A stretch of 64,000 nt of DNA, from NCBI RefSeq assembly GCF_030433895.1, contig NZ_JARUXE010000029.1:1-64000 (forward strand), read 5' to 3'. Both the position numbers and the translations under genes were made by a program. Under the pieces are notes generated by a model, which did not search any database, was not told the DNA's origin, and saw nothing but the letters and a program-made list of their open reading frames with translations. This DNA is from Arthrobacter sp. PsM3 (GTDB lineage: Bacteria; Actinomycetota; Actinomycetes; Actinomycetales; Micrococcaceae). Positions 6,010-14,007 of this stretch are shown in pieces (within the stretch, counting starts at the first letter, position 1; every line of letters begins with the position of its first letter).

Positions 6010-8022
6010 TTAGCCTTCCTTGCTGAACTGCAGGTCACAGGTGCATCCCGCTACCTCGTCGGCGCCGCCGCTGAAGTCGCCGGGGCCGTTCATTCCGTTG
6101 CTGAAGACCTCGTTGAGTGCGACGGTCTCGCCGTCCATCACGGAATGGGCCGGCCGGGGGTTCGCAGCGGTCACGACCCAGGTCTTGGTTGCTGCGTCGT
6201 TCTGCCGTGCCGCCACCTGGGAGGCGAGGCCGGCGACCATGGCCACCCGGGAGAGCGAGATCTGGTCGGCTCGGGCCGCGATCTCCCCGTCGAAGACCCC
6301 GTCAACGGCGTCTTCCGGATCCTCGTCGTCCAGCTGGGCTGACAGGGCGGCGGCGATCTGGTCTGCCGTCGCCTTGTTGATGTTCTTTGCCGAGTCGACC
6401 GAGTCGGTCTTCAGCCAGTCCGCGATGTCCTCGGCGTTGTACTGCCCGCCCAGGTCAGTGGCCACTTTGGTGCCGATGGCCTTTGCTGTCGCGGTGGAGA
6501 GCGTGTGCAGGATGTCCGCGAGGTCCCCGTCCCATTCGGACGGGTCGAAGATCCCGGAGTCCTTCTGCCCGACAGCGGACTTCACTGCCTTGCGCTGCGC
6601 GGCGAAGAACACCTTGAGTTCCCGGCTATGTTCTGCCGCCAGCTTGTCGCGGGTGGCCTGCTTGCTGGCTTTGACCCTGGAGATCCTGCCCATCAGCTGC
6701 CTGACCGTCAGCGTCTTGGAAGGTACCGCTGTAGGAACCGAGGCAGGGGCAGCGAGCGGGGCCGGAATCAGCGTCCCGTCCGTCGCGACCTGCGCCGGGG
6801 TGCCGTTGGACCCGAGCGGGACCAGGGCGGCGTTGCCGTAGAGCTGGTCCGCTTCCGGACCCGCCGGGGCGAGACCGAACATCGGCCGGGCCTCGGCAGG
6901 CTTGAGCACACCGACCTGCACGAGCTTGTTTGCAGACTCGGCACGGACCTCGAAGTCACCACGCAGGACCTCGTCCATGTTGAACCGGGTGAAGACCTCG
7001 CCCGGTGCGTAGAAGTCGGTGACCAGCTGGTGATCGATGACGGATTCGAAGTCCACGAAGCGCGGTGCCATCGTGTCGCGGTACTGCGAGCGGAGCTGCT
7101 CGGTGATGTTGGAGAATGTGGCGTGGTCCAGGATATGCACGACGGGCGGGGGCACGTCGTAGGCGGCGCACACCTCTTCCCGGTTGAGCTTCCGGGACTC
7201 GATGTACTGCATCTCCTCCATGTTCAGCTGAACAATGGTGGGTTTGATGCCCTCTTCGAAGACGACCGTGCCGCCCATATTGTCGGCGCCGCCGTGGCTG
7301 GCCGCGAACTGCTTCTTCAGCCGGTCAATGGCTCCCTGGGACAGGTTCCCGTCCGTGCCCAGCATGACCGAGGGGCGGGCGCCCTTGTCCCAGAAGCTGG
7401 CCGTCGCGCGGCGGGATGCGTCCTCGTTCAGGAGCGTCATGCGTAGGCTCTCCAGGTTGGAGAGGCCACGGTTCAGGGTGTCCGGGTTGTAGCCGATGAA
7501 CGCGACGACGTCCTGTTCGGGGATCGGCGGGAGCATGGACACATCACGGACCCCGGCGGAGTAGATGTACTCCAGCGAGCCGTCTGCTGTGCGGCGGACC
7601 ACGACGTTGGTCGGGTGCATCGGGTGCAGCTCCCGGACGACGCCCTTGTTGTCGCGCAGCTTCAGCCAGAACGCCTCGCCGTAGACGTCCCTGGTGGAGG
7701 AGGTCCACTGCCAGAGCATGAACCCGCTCATCCGCGGGTTTGGCCGGCGCATCAGTGCCGTCAGCGGGCCGTCCTCCGGGGACTGCTCGTTCCCGGCACC
7801 TGAGCGCTTGATGTCGAACGGCATCCGGGCCGTGGCCATCGCCAGCTTCCGGACGACGGTGCCGACCCACAGCTGGGACTTGTACAGCGCGCCGTAGGCT
7901 GCCCACAACCCGGAGAGCTGCATCGAGCCGGACCCGTAGTAGGAAGCATCAGCGAACATGGGTGTCCGGTCGCCGATCGTGTCAACCTGGGTGGGGACAA
8001 TCGCTCCGTTGGAAAGGAACAT
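6010..8022 (-). CDS. Portal protein with a C-terminal MuF-like domain
   Basis: A 670-residue protein, longer than the 400 to 500 of ordinary HK97 portals. Residues 1 to about 400 are portal-like: VGTVVRKLAMATARMPFDI, a wing/stem region with DVYGEAFWLKL, FIGYNPDTLNRGLSNLE, and the LNREEVCAAYDVPPPVVHIL motif. A Pro/Ala linker follows near 400-430 and then a helical region. Residues about 610 to 670 (TKTWVVTAANPRPAHSVMDG, then FSNGMNGPGDFSGGADEVAG and C.CDL) match the end of MuF/SPP1 gp7-like minor head proteins. The portal ring forms the DNA entry vertex; the MuF part would be internal to the head. AGAAGGAGGCAGC precedes the ATG. Confidence 0.85.
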   Translation of the reverse strand: MFLSNGAIVPTQVDTIGDRTPMFADASYYGSGSMQLSGLWAAYGALYKSQLWVGTVVRKLAMATARMPFDIKRSGAGNEQSPEDGPLTALMRRPNPRMSGFMLWQWTSSTRDVYGEAFWLKLRDNKGVVRELHPMHPTNVVVRRTADGSLEYIYSAGVRDVSMLPPIPEQDVVAFIGYNPDTLNRGLSNLESLRMTLLNEDASRRATASFWDKGARPSVMLGTDGNLSQGAIDRLKKQFAASHGGADNMGGTVVFEEGIKPTIVQLNMEEMQYIESRKLNREEVCAAYDVPPPVVHILDHATFSNITEQLRSQYRDTMAPRFVDFESVIDHQLVTDFYAPGEVFTRFNMDEVLRGDFEVRAESANKLVQVGVLKPAEARPMFGLAPAGPEADQLYGNAALVPLGSNGTPAQVATDGTLIPAPLAAPASVPTAVPSKTLTVRQLMGRISRVKASKQATRDKLAAEHSRELKVFFAAQRKAVKSAVGQKDSGIFDPSEWDGDLADILHTLSTATAKAIGTKVATDLGGQYNAEDIADWLKTDSVDSAKNINKATADQIAAALSAQLDDEDPEDAVDGVFDGEIAARADQISLSRVAMVAGLASQVAARQNDAATKTWVVTAANPRPAHSVMDGETVALNEVFSNGMNGPGDFSGGADEVAGCTCDLQFSKEG

Positions 8023-8033
8023 GCTGCCTCCTT

Positions 8034-8258
8034 CTAGGTTCTGATGGCCTGGTGGTACTTGACGCGATGCCGGGGGAGCCAGAACGGCCCGTCCACTGCG
8101 AGGCGGTCACCCGTGGGGGCGATGGAGAACGTGTTGTCGATGACGAAGTGCGCCTCGTCCCAATCGATGAGGACGCCCTCGAAGGCTTCCTCGGTGTCGA
8201 GCGTGAAGAGGAACCGGCCACGCTCTGCGTCCCGGAGGAGTCTGTCTGTGCGAGCCAT
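8034..8258 (-). CDS. Small phage protein between terminase and portal
   Basis: A 74-residue protein, MARTDRLLRDAERGRFLFTL and so on. The sequence is strand-rich with an alternating hydrophobic pattern (FEGVLIDWDEAHFVIDNTFS), like a small Sm- or OB-like barrel. Genes of this size often sit between the large terminase and portal in actinobacteriophages, but I know no function. Its Shine-Dalgarno match is weak. It ends 11 bases before the portal start. Confidence 0.65.
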   Translation of the reverse strand: MARTDRLLRDAERGRFLFTLDTEEAFEGVLIDWDEAHFVIDNTFSIAPTGDRLAVDGPFWLPRHRVKYHQAIRT

Positions 8259-8275
8259 GCGGACCGTCTTTCGAG

Positions 8276-9871
8276 CTAGAGGACCAACAGGTCCTGAGAT
8301 TCGTATTTGCTGACCTTCTCCGGCACCGTGCCGTAGACCAGGAAGCAGCCGGCCGCGCCGGTCACTGCGACGAGCGGGGCGACGTCGTTGGGGGACTTTC
8401 CCCGGTCCCAGAAGAAAGCGTCGCCGGACGGTTTCGCCAGAGCGGTGGCCGCGGCGACGTTCAGGAGCGGCTGGCCCGGGTGGCTGATCAGTGGCTCGAC
8501 GTCTTCGGGCTTGATCGGCTCGCCGTCGTCGTCCATCTCCTGCCCACGGACCCGGTCATAAAACATGCCGGTCCAGCGCGAAAGGTCTGCGCCCTCCCAC
8601 GGGAGGATGTTCAGCCCGTCGATGGCCTCCAGTTCGGAGAGCAGCGATGACACCGGGGCGCCTTTCGCCTGCAGCGTCACCCCGACCAGTTCAGGGTTGC
8701 TCTTACGCGGGACGCCCCCGCCCTCCGGCGGGGAATTGAACCACGGACCCACCCAGGCTGTGCCGGAGCGGGAGGCGACCACCTGCACGCGCAGGATGCC
8801 CTTCTCGTTGAACCCGGCAACGCCGATATGCGCCGTTGTCCGGTCCCACGAGACATCCACGCAGAACGCGAACTTGCCCACGATCAGATCGTGCTTGTCC
8901 GCGCCCTTCTCCCACCGCCCCGGGGGGAAGGGGCCGTCCGCTGTCGTGTCCAGCCACTGGCAAAACACCTCCGTCCGGACAATGCCCTCCGGCTCGCCCT
9001 TCACGGCTGCCGCGATGGACTTCTCAGTGATCGTGTGACCGAGCGATGGGTTGGCCTGAGCCCAGCCGTGCCGGTCCCAGACCGACATGCCCGGCGCCAT
9101 CGACCACTCAAAGAGGCCCAGGGAGTCGCCGTCAGCTTCGTCGTCCTCGTCCAGTTCGGGGAGGACGACGTCTTCGAGGTTGTCCGGGTTCCCCAGAGCC
9201 ATGTGCGCCATGTTCCGCAGGAAGCGCAGCACAATAGAGGATGCGTCGCCGGCGTTCGATACCGCCCAGACCTGCGCGTAAAAGCGCGCCATCGTGGTCT
9301 TGGAAATGGCTGCCCAGGCATCCCAGCTGGAATGCTCGCGCAGCTCATCGAGAATCACGAAGTCAGCGGACAGGCCACGCCCGCCGCGGCGGTTGGCTGC
9401 CTGCACCTTGTAGCGTTCTCCCGTGGAGAGCTCCAGCGCCTTCTTGCCGTTAGTCTTGTCGATCCGCTCGATCTCATTGCTGAGTTCGGGGACGCCCTCG
9501 GCCAGCTCAACAGCCCCGCGCCAGACCTCTTCGGCGATGTCCAGGTTTTGCGCCGTGCCGATTGTCAGCTTCGCGGCGTCCATGTACATCCGCCACAAGG
9601 CCAGCACCTGCATCAGGGTGGACTTGCCGTTCTGGCGAGCCACCAGCAGCACTACCGTCCGGAACCGGAACGACCCGTCAGGGTTCAGCTCCAGCGCGTG
9701 GATCAGCAGCCACTTCTGCCAGGGGAACAACTCAATGCCGAGGACCTGCTCAGCGAAGGCGATGCACTCGAAGCCCTTCGACGTCTGCCGGGTCAGCGGC
9801 CGCAGTTCGGGCGTGTAGATCCGGGGTGTTTCGCAGCCGTAGAGCTTGTCCCTGCCAGCTGCGGTCACCAT
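8276..9871 (-). CDS. Terminase large subunit
   Basis: A 531-residue DNA-packaging motor. The ATPase half has a Walker A variant, ARQNGKST, at residues 78-85 and a Walker B, VILDE, at 172-176 in the context GRGLSADFVILDELREH. The nuclease half begins near residue 335 with FAFCVDVSWDRTTAHIGVAG, whose Asp residues should bind metal in the RNase H-like fold. It starts three bases after the small subunit stop. It translocates DNA into the prohead and cuts it to genome length. Confidence 0.92.
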   Translation of the reverse strand: MVTAAGRDKLYGCETPRIYTPELRPLTRQTSKGFECIAFAEQVLGIELFPWQKWLLIHALELNPDGSFRFRTVVLLVARQNGKSTLMQVLALWRMYMDAAKLTIGTAQNLDIAEEVWRGAVELAEGVPELSNEIERIDKTNGKKALELSTGERYKVQAANRRGGRGLSADFVILDELREHSSWDAWAAISKTTMARFYAQVWAVSNAGDASSIVLRFLRNMAHMALGNPDNLEDVVLPELDEDDEADGDSLGLFEWSMAPGMSVWDRHGWAQANPSLGHTITEKSIAAAVKGEPEGIVRTEVFCQWLDTTADGPFPPGRWEKGADKHDLIVGKFAFCVDVSWDRTTAHIGVAGFNEKGILRVQVVASRSGTAWVGPWFNSPPEGGGVPRKSNPELVGVTLQAKGAPVSSLLSELEAIDGLNILPWEGADLSRWTGMFYDRVRGQEMDDDGEPIKPEDVEPLISHPGQPLLNVAAATALAKPSGDAFFWDRGKSPNDVAPLVAVTGAAGCFLVYGTVPEKVSKYESQDLLVL

Positions 9872-9874
9872 CGC

Positions 9875-10396
9875 TTAGCCCGTCTCCCGTCCTCCACGAA
9901 GCAGCTCCAGGCGGCTCTTGGGTTTCTCTCCCGGTTTGCCGTTGCCGGCGCGCTGCATCGGTGTGCCGCCCAGCTCGCGGAGCATGTTGTAAAGGTGCGG
10001 GCCGAGGTACATCACGGAGATCGCCTCGCGGCCTCCGGACTTGGCAACCTCGTTGATCTGATGCGCGTACCGTTCGGCGAGCGCGACAAGGCCCTTGTCC
10101 TGCGGGAGGATCTCCATATGGCCGATAGCCTCACGGACCTCCTCGAGGAGCGATGGCCCATCGAAGGCAATGAAGCCTGCCAGATCGGGTGGGGCCGGCG
10201 CCGTGAAGTTCGGAGTCCGCGGCGCCCGGGGATCCTCGCCCGCTGCCTCCCGGGCATCGAACACCCAGCGCCCGAGTGTCTGCTCCGGGACACTCAGCTC
10301 ACGACCCACGTCGGCGATCGCCCGTCCGGTGTTCATCACCAGGAGAGCGGCTTCCGTCTTGAAGGCCGGCGAGTAGGAGCGGCGGACACGTGGCAT
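9875..10396 (-). CDS. Terminase small subunit
   Basis: A 173-residue protein whose N-terminus (RRSYSPAFKTEAALLVMNTG, then DVGRELSVPEQTLGRWV) is a transposase-like helix-turn-helix, used here to recognise the packaging site. The C-terminal half is helical (LVALAERYAHQINEVAKSGG) and should mediate ring assembly. AGGAGGTGAGCAC precedes the ATG. It is directly followed by the large subunit. Confidence 0.8.
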   Translation of the reverse strand: MPRVRRSYSPAFKTEAALLVMNTGRAIADVGRELSVPEQTLGRWVFDAREAAGEDPRAPRTPNFTAPAPPDLAGFIAFDGPSLLEEVREAIGHMEILPQDKGLVALAERYAHQINEVAKSGGREAISVMYLGPHLYNMLRELGGTPMQRAGNGKPGEKPKSRLELLRGGRETG

Positions 10397-10480
10397 GTGC
10401 TCACCTCCTGGGCTAAATGGTGGACGGATACTGGCTCAACCGGGTTCCGTCAGTGGTTGGTCGGTGGCGGTCTCCGTCAG

Positions 10481-10554
10481 AGCCCGGCGCAGGAATCGAA
10501 CCTGCCCTTACCCGACCGGTTAGGTCGGTGCCTCTACCTCTGGGCTAACCGGGC
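10481..10554 (-). tRNA. Phage tRNA, apparent anticodon AAC (Val)
   Basis: Read on the minus strand, the acceptor GCCCGGT pairs with GCCGGGC (one U-G pair), T8 and A9 follow, the T arm is GCAGG-TTCGATT-CCTGC, and the anticodon stem CCGAC/GTCGG encloses CTAACCG. With U33 in place the anticodon (10519-10521) reads AAC, which would be Val. A34 and C37 are both unusual for a bacterial tRNA, so the identity is uncertain. No CCA is encoded. It lies 84 bases upstream of the small terminase gene, in the late transcript. Confidence 0.7.
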
Positions 10555-10607
10555 TGCCGGGTGAATAGTCCGGCGGCCGTACTCATGGGAGCGACATAGG
10601 GTCGCCG

Positions 10608-10682
10608 TTGCGTAGGACGGATTTGAACCGCCGACCAGGCTACTAAATTCGCCTAAGCTCTACCGGACTGAGCTACTACGCA
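10608..10682 (-). tRNA. Phage tRNA with abnormal anticodon loop, identity unassigned
   Basis: On the minus strand the acceptor TGCGTAG/CTACGCA is a perfect 7-bp helix, T8A9 is followed by the D arm GCTC...GAGC, and the T arm is GGCGG-TTCAAAT-CCGTC. The only good anticodon stem is TAGGC/GCCTG, which leaves a 10-base loop GAATTTAGTA and a three-base variable region. No standard 7-base loop with U33 can be drawn. It may be a decayed phage tRNA or one with altered decoding. Total length is normal (75 nt). Confidence 0.6.
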
Positions 10683-10834
10683 CGCACGATGACTAGTCGT
10701 GCGATGCCCTCTTGCGCGTCGGTAGTCAGCCAACAGCGTGAGGGAATTCTTCCTTGATGTCAGACCGGGGAGGATCTGCAGCACTCCCCGGCCCGACGGA
10801 GTGACGGTCTTAGCCCGCCGTCACGCGGGAGTCT
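10683..10834. other. Intergenic stretch with no recognisable gene
   Basis: This stretch lies between the tRNA pair and the terminase-like small gene. It contains short palindromes (for example GACGGTCTTAGCCCGCCGTC near 10803-10822), which may be a weak hairpin terminator for the upstream minus-strand gene. I see no further coding sequence or tRNA. Confidence 0.3.
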
Positions 10835-11173
10835 TCAGTAGCCCGTCAGGACGCCGTCTTGGCTAGTGCATAGCGAGGGAATGATGGCGGCCAGTGTGTC
10901 CCGATCAGTTGTGATGGGGAGGTATGCCCGGTCTAACGACAGCCCTCGACCAGCGCTCTGTTGGGTTGGGATGAAGCGGATACTGCCCCCGCCGTGAAGG
11001 TGGATGGCACGCCTGCCATTTGCGCGGGAGACCTTTTCCACGTACTCGCTAGGCACGAGTTCCTCGACATCATGGGCTAGCTGTTCTGATTGCCGGAGGT
11101 TCTCAGCGAAGATCGCAACCTTGCCGCCCTGTGCCGCTGACGAGATGGCTACTTCCATGTGCTCTCGATGCAT
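10835..11173 (-). CDS. Short terminase-ATPase-like protein lacking nucleotide-binding motifs
   Basis: A 112-residue protein. Residues 52-87 align without gaps to residues 141-176 of the large terminase encoded downstream: both start NG(K/R)(K/R)A and share GRGLS, the segment just before Walker B. Here the acidic Walker B residues are replaced by AYLPI and there is no Walker A. It begins three bases after the previous stop, with a GGAGTAGGGA ribosome site. It may be a regulatory or accessory packaging protein, or a remnant of a duplicated terminase. It is not long enough to be an ATPase by itself. Confidence 0.6.
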   Translation of the reverse strand: MHREHMEVAISSAAQGGKVAIFAENLRQSEQLAHDVEELVPSEYVEKVSRANGRRAIHLHGGGSIRFIPTQQSAGRGLSLDRAYLPITTDRDTLAAIIPSLCTSQDGVLTGY

Positions 11174-11176
11174 TCC

Positions 11177-11467
11177 CTACTCCTGCTTAGCGTTGCCGAT
11201 ATGTTCCCGGATGTCGCTCCTCGCGCTTTCGCGGGATACAGGCGCGCACGGAAGGGCACGTGCCGGGTCCCAGCCACAGCGGCACACGGGATCTCCGTTA
11301 TGGTCCTCGGCGAGGAAGTGTGCACCGCGGCCGGATTGGTCTGCCCGCGGCGGCGCAGTGTTTTCGGCTTCAAAGGAGAGGTCTACGGTGCCGATCTCAA
11401 TTGGCTCGTTTTCGCCGATCTGGACCAGCACACGGCCTATTGTCTTCTTGCCAAGGATCGCGGCCAT
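11177..11467 (-). CDS. Unknown phage protein with a C-terminal PVC.CG motif
   Basis: A 96-residue protein. The N-terminal half is strand-rich (MAAILGKKTIGRVLVQIGEN). The C-terminal half has HFLAEDHNGDPVCRCGWDPA followed by a helix. The motif resembles NPDNEPVCSCGYRPE in the protein encoded at 16787-17188. GAGGAGGAACCC precedes the ATG. It is encoded between the HNH endonuclease and the terminase-like gene, so a role near DNA packaging or late control is possible. I do not recognise the family. Confidence 0.6.
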   Translation of the reverse strand: MAAILGKKTIGRVLVQIGENEPIEIGTVDLSFEAENTAPPRADQSGRGAHFLAEDHNGDPVCRCGWDPARALPCAPVSRESARSDIREHIGNAKQE

Positions 11468-11619
11468 TGGGTTCCTCCTCGGGTCGGGTTTTCGCTAAGG
11501 GGGGTGGGGGGTACGGGGAGGGGGAGTTCCCTACCCGGCGAACAAGACCGCGTCGTTTTCCGTCAGCGATTTGTCGGCCCCTACCCCTGAGAGGATCAAT
11601 AATCTGCGTCGTCGTCTCG
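11468..11619. other. G-rich intergenic segment, candidate packaging (cos) region
   Basis: This 152-base non-coding stretch lies between an HNH endonuclease gene and the packaging genes. It holds a long purine-rich run on the plus strand (about 11499-11529, with repeated GGGG blocks). In HK97-like phages of this type the cohesive end site often lies next to the HNH gene, so this is a candidate cos region by position only. Confidence 0.25.
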
Positions 11620-11901
11620 TCACCAGGTCTGAGCGACGAAGCCCAGACCGGGCTTGACGTCACGGTCCCCGCGGGACTTGTTGCATCGAAGATGAGCGCT
11701 GCGCAGGTTGCTCGGCTCTTCGGCCAGGTGCCGGTGCGTGGAGCGTGGCTTGAAGTGGTCAACGCTAAAGGAGTCGTCGTTGTCCGGGCCGGCGTTGTAG
11801 TTGATCGGCTGTTCGCAGATCCAGCACGGCAGGCGCTTCGCTGCCTGGTTGGCCCGGAGCACGCGCCACCTGCCACCTGATCGGCCAGCGTTCTTGCCCA
11901 T
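11620..11901 (-). CDS. HNH endonuclease, packaging-associated type
   Basis: A 93-residue protein started at the ATG at 11901, which has CGGAGG seven bases upstream. It carries Cys26-x-x-Cys29, the catalytic Asp48-His49 (FSVDHFKPRS), and LRSAHLRCNKSRGDR with Cys73 and Asn74, the full HNH zinc-finger pattern. Small HNH proteins next to the terminase are needed in some HK97-like phages for terminase-mediated cutting at cos. Its place upstream of the terminase genes fits that role. Confidence 0.78.
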   Translation of the reverse strand: MGKNAGRSGGRWRVLRANQAAKRLPCWICEQPINYNAGPDNDDSFSVDHFKPRSTHRHLAEEPSNLRSAHLRCNKSRGDRDVKPGLGFVAQTW

Positions 11902-11930
11902 CGGATTACCTCCGGACCTCGGACATGACA

Positions 11931-11960
11931 AAGGCCCCGCTGGTAAACCGGCGAGGCCTT
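11931..11960 (-). terminator. Hairpin between early and late blocks
   Basis: AAGGCC (11931-11936) pairs with GGCCTT (11955-11960), and inside them CGCTGG pairs with CCGGCG around a TAAA loop. On the minus strand the hairpin is followed by TTGTC. It sits between the early gene ending at 12013 and the late HNH gene starting at 11901, and probably separates the two transcripts. Confidence 0.55.
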
Positions 11961-12012
11961 GGGACAACTGTCCCCTCGATTTGCCACACTATCGTGATTT
12001 GGTGGGGTAGCG

Positions 12013-12597
12013 CTACTTCTGTCCTCGCGTGTCGTGCCACGCGCTCAGTACTTCGTGGGGGTGATAGGTCGGCTGGGGTTCAGTGTCTACTGCCCGGAGT
12101 TTGCCACGCCGGGCCCAGTCCCTGATGTCCATGCTGGTGATAGCGATCTTGGCGTTGGTCCGGAGCCATGGCAGCAGCTGGCGGGTGGGCATCGGCGGTG
12201 CGATGTCGCGGACGCGTTCACGGTTGGTGGCATGATCGATGATCTCGTCCTCTGGTCCCCACACGAGTTCCCTTGCCTGCGGGACCCAGATCCTGGCCAT
12301 GTACAGGATGTCTCCTGCCTTTGGGTTATCCGTTGCTTCGCCGAAGGCCCGCGCCGGCAGCTGGCTGAGCCATGCTTGCAGCAGCATGGCATCGAGGTTG
12401 CCTGGTGGTTTGGATCCGGGATGTCCCCCTCCTCCACCTCCGGGCTTGCGTGCTACTGCCATTCCTTCCCGTGCCCCGGCGAGGAGCCTGATCAGATCGT
12501 CGGTGTCGTCCAGCAGCCCGTCGAGTTCCACGATGCACTGGGTGCACAGGTAGAGCGTGGTGACCCGGCGGCAGTCAGGGGTTGTGCAGCTGTTCAT
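12013..12597 (-). CDS. Phage protein with N-terminal Cys pairs and C-terminal HTH-like region
   Basis: A 194-residue protein. The N-terminus has Cys4, Cys9, Cys18 and Cys21 (CTTPDC and CTQC), suggesting a zinc ribbon. A Gly-rich linker (PGGGGGGHPGSKPP) follows, and the C-terminus contains TSMDIRDWARRGKLRAVDTE, a MerR/excisionase-like winged helix pattern. The start overlaps the VRR-NUC stop (ATGA). It is probably DNA-binding. Proteins of this layout occur in actinobacteriophage early regions near the HNH gene, but their function is not known to me. Confidence 0.6.
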   Translation of the reverse strand: MNSCTTPDCRRVTTLYLCTQCIVELDGLLDDTDDLIRLLAGAREGMAVARKPGGGGGGHPGSKPPGNLDAMLLQAWLSQLPARAFGEATDNPKAGDILYMARIWVPQARELVWGPEDEIIDHATNRERVRDIAPPMPTRQLLPWLRTNAKIAITSMDIRDWARRGKLRAVDTEPQPTYHPHEVLSAWHDTRGQK

Positions 12598-12923
12598 GCC
12601 TGGCCCTTCATCTCTTTGCCGATCCGGCCCGACCGGAGATCAGACGGACGCCACACATCCGCGTCGAGACCAGCGGCAACCATTGCGAGGAGGACTGCCT
12701 GCTGCTTTGGGCGGACCCGGCCGTCCTCGGTCTTCAGCTCACGGAACAACGCACGACGGCGGGAGGAGCTGATCAGGACCAGGTCAGGGAAGCCGGCCTG
12801 CGAGCGCCGGCTATCTGGGTTGTGGTAGGTGACTTCGTACTGGTGGTACTGGGCCAGGTCGATGACCTGCTGCTGGAATTGTTCTTCTGAGAGTTTCGGG
12901 ATGAAAGCAGTGGGACTGGGCAT
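12594..12923 (-). CDS. VRR-NUC domain nuclease
   Basis: A 109-residue protein consisting of a single virus-type replication-repair nuclease domain. Visible family features are the N-terminal helix SEEQFQQQVIDLAQYHQYEV, the catalytic GFPDLVLI strand with Asp, the ELKTEDGRVRPKQQ motif with Glu and Lys, and a terminal helix. Such stand-alone domains are standard in phage replication modules and act on branched DNA or DNA ends. It starts one codon after the replication/HNH gene and overlaps the next gene by four bases. Confidence 0.82.
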   Translation of the reverse strand: MPSPTAFIPKLSEEQFQQQVIDLAQYHQYEVTYHNPDSRRSQAGFPDLVLISSSRRRALFRELKTEDGRVRPKQQAVLLAMVAAGLDADVWRPSDLRSGRIGKEMKGQA

Positions 12924-12925
12924 GT

Positions 12926-13951
12926 CTAGTTCCGTCCTCGGGTGCGGGGGCGTCTACGGCGGGGTTTGGATTTTGATGGAGGGCTGGGCTTGGTGGGTGG
13001 CTGGGCTGGCCTCCCTGCACTGCCCGACCCAAGACCCGACCCATGACCCGACCCGACAAATCTAGATCCGTCGGGCTCGTGACCTGCCGGATCTGGCTGA
13101 TCGGCGATCGCGGGTGTGGTGGCGCTTCCGGTGCCCGGTGTGTCGTCAGTGCTGCTGGCCTGGCCGGAGGGTGCTTCCGTTGCCTGGTTACTTCCCGGAG
13201 TGGCCGGTGAGGGCTGCTCTACGGGGCGCGGCGCTGACGGCGTGCCGTCGGCTTTGGTGGCCTTCTTCTTGAGTGCTGGGTGCTTGTCAGTCGGGTCTAC
13301 GGGGTGGCCGTGCTTGGCCAGCCATGCGGCAGTCGAGGGGGAGTAGAACGGTTCGGCGGGTGCCGGCTGGAGATCCAGGGCGTCGTCGTTGTCCTTCTTC
13401 TTCGAGTTGCATTCACCACACGCGACGACGAGCGTCTCGATGGTGGCGGCCTCGCCGCTGATGACGTGGTCATAGCTGCCTGCCCGGGTGTAGCTGCCCG
13501 CCCGGGCAGACTTCCGGTCAGCCCCGAAGTAGACAATCTTGAGGCAGTACCGGCAGGAGTCGCCGTCGCGGAGACGGACAGCCGAGGTGAGCTTCGTATC
13601 GCGGGAGTCCCGCTTCTGCTGGTTCATCCATTCCTGCTCAGCCTTCGTGATGAGGTGGAGGAAGTCAGGATCCTCGATGATCTTCCACATCGGGGCCCCG
13701 TCGGACTCCAGCTGCTCGAGGAGCCCGCACCTCTCGGCAACGTCGATCAGCTGCTGGTAGTTCGGCCCGCCCATCATCATGGCCACGCCGAACTCCACCA
13801 CATAGTCCGTGCGGTGCGCAGCAGACTCGAAGCCACAGCGCAGGACGAACCCGAACAACTCGTTGACGCTGACCTCGCCCTGGCTGAAGTGCGGGGCATT
13901 CAACGCCTTCGGAAAGGTCGCTGCCTTGTCGCCTATCTTTGCCCAGGACAC
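12926..13951 (-). CDS. HNH endonuclease fused to a replication-initiator-like N-terminus
   Basis: A 341-residue protein starting at a GTG with AAGGAG six bases upstream. Residues 1-100 (MSWAKIGDKAATFPKALNAP and on to QQLIDVAERCGLLEQLE) resemble the winged-helix N-terminus of phage replisome organiser proteins. Residues 120-190 form an HNH domain with Cys133/Cys136, Asp161-His162 and Cys178/Cys181. The peptide RAGSY is duplicated (150-154, 156-160) just before the catalytic DH. The last 120 residues are low complexity (Pro/Ser/Thr/Gly) ending in an Arg-rich tail. It probably acts in phage DNA replication. Confidence 0.68.
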   Translation of the reverse strand: MSWAKIGDKAATFPKALNAPHFSQGEVSVNELFGFVLRCGFESAAHRTDYVVEFGVAMMMGGPNYQQLIDVAERCGLLEQLESDGAPMWKIIEDPDFLHLITKAEQEWMNQQKRDSRDTKLTSAVRLRDGDSCRYCLKIVYFGADRKSARAGSYTRAGSYDHVISGEAATIETLVVACGECNSKKKDNDDALDLQPAPAEPFYSPSTAAWLAKHGHPVDPTDKHPALKKKATKADGTPSAPRPVEQPSPATPGSNQATEAPSGQASSTDDTPGTGSATTPAIADQPDPAGHEPDGSRFVGSGHGSGLGSGSAGRPAQPPTKPSPPSKSKPRRRRPRTRGRN

Positions 13952-14007
13952 TTGGCTCCTTCAGTGGTTCGAGATCGGCGAGCGCCGGGGGTTTTGGTTC
14001 GGGTGGG

